Source of the DNA: Capsicum annuum | Lineage: Eukaryota; Streptophyta; Magnoliopsida; Solanales; Solanaceae | Assembly (NCBI RefSeq): GCF_002878395.1 | Contig: NC_061118.1 | Location: forward strand, 124,423,740-124,487,739 | Length of the DNA: 64,000 bases | Reading direction: 5' to 3' | Shown here: positions 58,203-64,000 of the stretch, in pieces | Layout of the letters: every line of letters begins with the position of its first letter | Position numbering within the stretch: position 1 is the first letter of the stretch | Translations under genes and position numbers: made by a program | Notes under the pieces: generated by a model | Seen by the model: the letters and a program-made list of their open reading frames with translations, nothing else | Databases searched by the model: none | Told to the model about the DNA's origin: nothing

Positions 58203-59492
58203 GAGTAGCTTATGATTTTGATAGACCGATGAACTTTTGGAATTGAAAAATGATAATGAGGTTTTGGTGACTGATGTAAGGATTTGTGGTTCCTCATTGA
58301 GGTAGGCTTCTATCTACTCTTCTTCATAAGATGATGCATGTTATATAATATGTATGAATGTGAATTATAAGTTTGATTTTAGGTAGAATGACTTGGTATT
58401 GAAGATTTAAGTTTGAAGCATAGATGAGGGTTTGGACTCGTAAGTTGAAATGCTTACTATCCTTTTGAATCCTATTGCCTCCGCCTTAGATTGAACAAAC
58501 TTATACCATGGATACGATATGATACTAGTTTTGGGATGTCTTTTAAGTGTGGGAATCATGGTTAGTATGATCAACTTTTGTTGGGCTAGTCTAGTGATCT
58601 TGAATCCATAGTTTGAGTTGAGTTGGCTTAAATGCCCTTGTTTGTAGATAAAGTTCCTACCTTAGGTTTGGTTATACCTTACTTGACATCTAGAAGTTGA
58701 AGTAGATACCTTTTCCCAGTTTGGGGTATAAATTTCCTAATTATGGGAATTGAGGATTTAAGGTGGGTTCTTTCAGTCCACCTTAGGACAAGACTTATGC
58801 TCGCCTTTGTAGACTTAGTTGCGGATGTTAGTCCTAGTTAAACTATTGAGTAGATTATGATTTTGATAGTGTGATAGCATTTTGAGATTGTGAAATCAAG
58901 ATGTGGTCTTGGTGTATGATGTAAGGATTTGTGATTCCGCATTGAGGTAGGCTTCTGTCCATTCTTCTTCGTACGATGATGCGTGTTATATATTGCATGT
59001 TAATATGAATGCGAAGTTTGATTGTGGGCAGAATGACTTAGTATGGTAGATTGAAATTTGGTGCTAAGATGAGGGTTTGGACCGATAAGTTGAAATGCTT
59101 AATTTTCTTTTGAATTTTATTTCCTTCTCCCTAGATTGAACTAATTTTTTGCATGGATATGATATGTTGCTAGGGTTGGGATGTGGTTTAAGTGTTGGAA
59201 TCGTTGCTAGTATGATTAACCTTAGTTGGGCTAGTCTAGTGATGTTGAAACCGTCATTTGAATAGAGCTGACTTAACTGCCTATGTTTCTAGAAGAAGTT
59301 CCTACCTTATCTTTGGTTATGGATTACTTGACATCTAGAAGTTCTATTAGATACCCTTTCCTAGATTGGGGTATAAATTGCCTAAATATTGAAATTAAGG
59401 ATTAGAAGTGGGTTCGTTCGGCCTACCTTAGGCCAAGACTTGTGTTAGCCTTTGTACACTTTGTTGCGGATGTTAGGCCTAGTTGAGACTAT
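58203..59492 (+). repeat. 645-bp tandem duplication in the F LTR
   Basis: Units 58203-58847 and 58848-59492. Three anchors are each 645 bases apart: GAGTAG (58203/58848), TGTAAGGATTTGTG (58275/58920), ACTTGACATCTAGAAGTT (58681/59326). The copies have diverged by many substitutions, so the event is old. Confidence 0.9.
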
Positions 59493-59564
59493 TGAACCTT
59501 AAGAAACAGTTTACTTCATATCTCGGTATATTGTGATGCTTTCCTTGAATTAGGATTAATTGCC

Positions 59565-59705
59565 TATAGAGATGATATTCCTCTTAGATATGATGTTGGA
59601 CTTATAGAGATGTATTTCCTCTTAGAAGTGATGTTGGGCTTTTAGAGATGTTGTTTCCTCTTAGATATGATAATTGGACTATAGAGATGATATTCCCCAT
59701 AGTTA
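59565..59705 (+). repeat. 38/39-bp tandem repeat
   Basis: TATAGAGATG or TTTAGAGATG recurs at 59565, 59603, 59641 and 59680, each followed by TTCCTCTTAGA-like sequence in the first three units. Confidence 0.85.
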
Positions 59706-60021
59706 TGGATTATGATTTTTTGATGCATTTTTACTCCAAGAAGTCAGATGCCTCCTAAATGTGAGAAGATTATAGATATGTTTTATGTCTTATAAAGAGA
59801 TTAAGCCTATTGAATAAGTAACAACTTATAAATCTAAAATGATGTATAAATATGATTTCGATATGGGTTCTAGATATGTATGTGGGCTAAAGGCCGTGAT
59901 TATGATGTTATAATTATTCCGGACAAATTATTGGCCCCAAGGCCATCTTATGATATGAGTTGACCATTTGGGAAGTGTGGATCCTTTTAAAGGATGTTAT
60001 TGTAGTTTCTTGATACAATAA

Positions 60022-62632
60022 TGTGACCTGACCCAACCCCGTGCCTTGTCATAATGGACATCCCCAGTCAACCAGGACCTAGGATCGCCCCCTATTGACT
60101 AACCCAACCACTTATATCTAGCCTTAGATAGGTTGTATTTCAAACATATAACACGATAGAGTTATTGTTCTTATTAGGACTATGGGATAGGGTCACAATC
60201 GTGACCGACCCAACCGAGTCAGTCGTATCCCACCAACCGACCAACCGTACCAAACCAAATCATAGACCTTAAACCAAAGGGAATACCAAAACATAATATG
60301 AAAATCGATCAGAAAATGTAATATGATGGAACAGTGAGAAATTTGTGTCCGATGATGCCAGCCTCTCAACTATTCTAATGCCAAGGTCGACACCAATATC
60401 GATCCCGCCAATACCAACCCCCAGAAGGACCAAAAGCCTCTATCCAAAAGAGTAAACAAATTCGGTTGGGACATGTCTTCAACCATGGCCAAAACTAATA
60501 TAAAAAATAAAAGAAAAGTGTCTAGATAAATCCATAACATGAAATAATGCCTTACAAAAGGATTAAAGCTCACCACTTCAGTCCAAATACTGAAATAGAA
60601 TTCGTTTGCTAAACAAGAGGAGTAGAATGGTAACAAGAGGAGTAGAATGGTCGGTTCTTGTATAGCGTTGGTATATAGTTGTGAGTAGACAGTTTTAGCA
60701 AATGACTGTTAGCAAGAAACATAAGGTAAATATAATATAATGATAGTAATAAAACCAAGTAAAAACAACCATAATGCATACAACCATTCATATATAAGTG
60801 CTGAAAAAAGGGATCGGGTATAGCATGCAGTTAAAACCTTTACTTGGGCTTTGTAGCTTTGTCGTCCTAACCACCCACGGGCGATATGGGTTCACCTACC
60901 CCTGCTGGAAGGGTCCTAGTGCGTGTAGCCGCATGACTGGGAAATTTCCCATAGGATGACTAGTACATCCCTCAAATATAAAATGTGACACTCGCACGTG
61001 GTCATCAAGGACCCATAATATCAACAACTATAAGTTTTTGATTTTGGTCTCCCCGGGACCACCACCTTCCACTACTTAGAGACACACCCTGCCATTAATA
61101 CCCCATTAAAACCATGTCCAAACAATCCATTTACTATTTATTAATCAAGGCCAATATTAGTGGTATCGTCATACCATCCCTTACTTGCAAGTAATATCGA
61201 TAGCCAAACCATTTAGGTTAAGAGGACCTTAGGTTCCTTTTCCATTTACCATATTAAATCAACTTGGGAGACTTCCATGTTATCCACACGGATAACCAAT
61301 TATCCTTTAGCCTTTTCAAACCATTTAAACCATGCATAAATACTTTATCCAGTTTAAAATATGTAACAGTTCCATTAAAACAAGTCAATGCAATGAACAT
61401 ATATTTATAAGCATTTCATCAAACACCCTGGGGCATAATATAACCAAAACCAATTCCAAATACCATTAAACCCTTACCATGCAATTCAATTGTCCAAAAC
61501 CATAATTAGTGCATATAAAAGAACAATTAAAACCATAGAAAACCATAACCAAGCATTCAATATCAAAGTCCCTACTAATAATTGAAAAACCATAATCACG
61601 AAATAGTAAAACCATGAAATCAGTTATATAAACCATGCATTTAATTGAAATTACACTGGGGAAAGATAATCATTCCTCAAACCGAAGAATTGAGGGAAAG
61701 AAATCATCAAAGCAATCTCTTAGTTGAAACCCTAGCTTTCTTGCCCCAAAAGCTCTTAAGAGAATTATGAGATGTTTTGAAATATTTTCTAAGTGTAAAT
61801 GAATAGAATAATAGGTTAAATAACGTCCTAAGTATATTAGAAGTTGTGGGTCCAATTGTCATTGACCATAATTAATACATAAAAAAGAATAATTAAAACC
61901 ATAGAAAACCATAACCAAACATTCAATATCAAAACCCCAATAATAATTGAAAAACCATAATCACGAATTTGTAAAACTATGAAATCAATCATATAAACCA
62001 TTCCTTTAGTTGAAATTACAATGAGGGAAGAGAATCATTCCTTAAACCAAAGAATTGATGGAAAGAAATCACAAAGCAAGCCCCAAAGCAATCCCTAAGT
62101 TGAAACCCTAGCTTCCTTTCCCCAAAAGTTCTTAAGAGAATTATGAGATGTTTTGGAATATTTTCTAAGTGTTAATGAATAGAATAATAAGGTAAATAAC
62201 CTCCTAAGTGCATTAGAAGTCGTGGGTCCTAATTAGAGTAAGTAAGTAAATATCCAGAATACCATAACTTCAGTTGCATAAAATCCTATCATAGGGAAAT
62301 GACTGACCCATACAAGTCATACCCTCCTATACGATTGGTTTCCACTACATGTATCCAAGCCTTAACCTTTGGATCAAACACTAACTAATATACGACTCAT
62401 CCAACCAAGTCATAACCACAGTATACAATCCGTATCCATAACCCGTATCCTTGGTGGAATGAAATACTAGGAGAATCAAACATTATCCATCATACGAGTC
62501 CCTAATACTACTCGTACCAATACCTTAAGACTAACACCTCTAAGTCGTACCCATTCCAATGACCAAAACCATCTCAACAACTAACAATTGTCAGCATACG
62601 AGAAGACCATACCACTCGTACCCCAGCACAAG
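60022..62632 (-). repeat. LTR of family A, reverse copy 2 (5' end truncated)
   Basis: The minus strand matches 12400-14519 of family A. The LTR 3' end lies near 60022, with a possible decayed primer site at 60008-60021; the U3 start is cut at 62632 by another LTR. It carries the TACGA/TCGTA words of family A (62270-62630) and an internal duplication at 61500-62232. Confidence 0.75.
61500..62232 (-). repeat. 366-bp tandem duplication in reverse family A LTR
   Basis: Units about 61500-61865 and 61866-62232. Shared anchors are ACCATAATTA, AAAACCATAGAAAACCATAA, CATTCCT(C/T)AAACC and GAATTATGAGATGTTTTG. The other family A LTRs have one copy. Confidence 0.85.
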
Positions 62633-64000
62633 TGTAACGCCCAAAAAATGGGTCTCGAGATGTCATACAGGGCTCAAGACTACGAGTAGCCTCAAGCAAA
62701 CCTTGTAAGCCTTTTACTAAATCTGAAACTAATATTGGAAAAATATAAACATAAGATCTATACGGAAGTTTATCTGATCTAAGATAAAATTATTTGAACA
62801 TAATATTTGAAATTATTAGACTCAGAAGTCTGGAAAAACAATACTAAAAATTTGAATTATGTCTAGCAGTCTGACAATCTTCTACTACTAACTATTAGAG
62901 AGCCACTGGGACAAACCCCCAGCTGACTCGAACCGATTAAAAATATTGAATCAACTACTTTAATAAGATGAAAAACTGAATAACTGCTTCCTCAAACTAT
63001 GAGGACTCAACAACTATTGAGATGTAGATGTAGATGCTCAAAATCACTCACACTGCTGAAACTGAGCACCTGAACCTACATTATTAAGAAATGTAGCACG
63101 TAGACATACATGTGGATCAGTACTTCTGGAATGTACTGAGCATATGGGGGTTAATCAATAAGTAAAATAGTGAGGGGCTATATACATTTTTTCTCTTAAA
63201 TAATGCATGCTAAGTAATAATGGCTTACTTAGGCTTGAGTAATTAAAAACTCTAATCATAGATCGTGAATGATAAAAACATACTATATGAATGTTGTGAA
63301 CTACCACACATAGTTCTAAATCTGTACTTGAAATATGTTTTCAAATCATACATTCTACGTGTAAAAAGACTCACCTCTGTATCTGTAAATTGAAAGCTGA
63401 AATCTAGTAGCTAATAAAATATATAAAACAGTATCAAAATTAAATCGTGAACCTTTACACTTAGCTTCTGAAGATTTTTTGTTATTCTTTACTCTTTTCA
63501 GTAGGGAGGTTCTTCTAACCGACATACACTATGTAAGCTATCATATTGTCCAACGTTTAGTTTCCTTATGGGAAAACCTCACTTTAGGTAGAGGTCTCAT
63601 ACTCTTGCGAAGGAGTATAACCTAAGATAAGTGATCACATATGTAACTGACATCCATAAAGAAATAGGTATAATTTGATAATCTGAACCTACGTTGGATC
63701 ATAGTTCTAGGGCATTTGAACATACCCAACTCAGTGATAAATACTACTCCCACTAATCTGTATGCTCATTCTATAGGAAATTCAATTTTAAAACTATTAT
63801 AAAGGTTTACAATGAAAACCAATCATGCATCTTTTCACTATAAAATGTAATGAAATTGTAAAGTTGATTCCATATCTAAGTTGAGGATCAAAAAGATCAA
63901 ACCTTGTTCAAAATTTGGATATAAACTAATTATGGGATGCTTAAAAGCATAATTTTCTTGAAATATCAACATTAAAAATAGGGCTTAGTAACCTATGATT
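62633..64000 (-). repeat. C-like (Del/Tekay-type) LTR, reverse, cut by the window
   Basis: Plus strand begins TGTAACGCCC, the complement of an LTR 3' end. On the minus strand it contains GAGTCCTCATAGTTTGAGGA and GGGGGTTTGTCCCAGTGG, the same landmarks as in the C-like LTR at 51222-51595. No coding signal is seen to the end of the window. Confidence 0.6.

Larger units (their letters stand above)
57182..60021 (+). repeat. LTR of F (3' LTR, right end truncated)
   Basis: Starts TGTAATGACC after GGGATGAATGTCC-type sequence as before other Gypsy LTRs. It has a TATA box at 57793, about 610 bases in, preceded by a region rich in GATCG/CGATC words (57280-57740, including GCGATCGC). After that come the 645-bp duplication and the 38/39-bp repeats. 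The right end is replaced by a reverse family A LTR. Confidence 0.55.

Noticed and set aside
58203..59492. 645-bp duplication as possible centromeric satellite
   Set aside because: Only two diverged units inside an LTR; no higher-order array.
59565..59705. 38/39-bp repeats as a CRISPR array
   Set aside because: Units are contiguous tandem repeats without spacers, in a plant genome.

Overview
The window looks like pericentromeric or other silenced heterochromatin of a dicot plant, most likely Solanaceae. The lineage call rests on the chromovirus-like Ty3/Gypsy families, the RTE-clade LINE and the LINE/SINE tail ending in (TTG)n that I recognise from nightshade genomes; species is not determinable by eye. 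I find no intact host gene. Every long open frame belongs to a decayed retroelement, and nearly all 64 kb can be assigned to stacked LTR elements, one LINE, short LINE-tailed insertions and tandem duplications. Family letters are local names.

Layout. 1-4892: Tat/Athila-type Gypsy remnant (D) with gag and protease, no RT or integrase, and an LTR. 4893-7729: 5'-terminal piece of a family A element in reverse. 7730-50990: tandem array of family B, read as partial LTR (7730-9058), internal region, LTR (35161-38051), internal region, LTR (42675-44186 plus 50408-50990); the middle LTR is shared by two coding regions. The first B coding region is split in its RNase H domain by a family A element (12199-33797) flanked by a perfect 5-bp target duplication, GAAGT. 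The 3' LTR of that A element is itself broken by an RTE LINE on the minus strand (20647-24641) and by family C (24796-33072), the best preserved Gypsy here. The last B LTR is broken by a 5S rRNA-headed, LINE-tailed retroposon (44187-50407), which is split at nucleotide 8 of the 5S sequence by a non-autonomous Tat/Athila-type element E on the minus strand (44195-50135, target duplication TGCGA/TGCAA).

Right side. 50991-51221: scrap of Ty1/Copia RNase H (minus). 51222-51595: end of a C-like LTR. 51596-60021: an LTR-like block, a primer-binding-like site, 3.5 kb of unrecognisable internal sequence, and a long LTR (F) with a TATA box, a 645-bp tandem duplication and 38/39-bp repeats. 60022-62632: second reverse family A LTR with a 366-bp tandem duplication. 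62633-64000: reverse LTR of C-like type running off the window.

Relative ages follow from the nesting: B array, then A inside it, then LINE and C inside A; separately B, then the 5S retroposon, then E. Decay is dominated by C-to-T type changes (Gln CAG to TAG, Trp TGG to TGA, catalytic Asp to Asn), as expected of long-methylated DNA. The most interesting object is the 5S rRNA/RTE-tail chimera, whose probable partner LINE type lies in the same window. Second is the recurrence of short near-palindromic repeat clusters in the LTRs of several different families.
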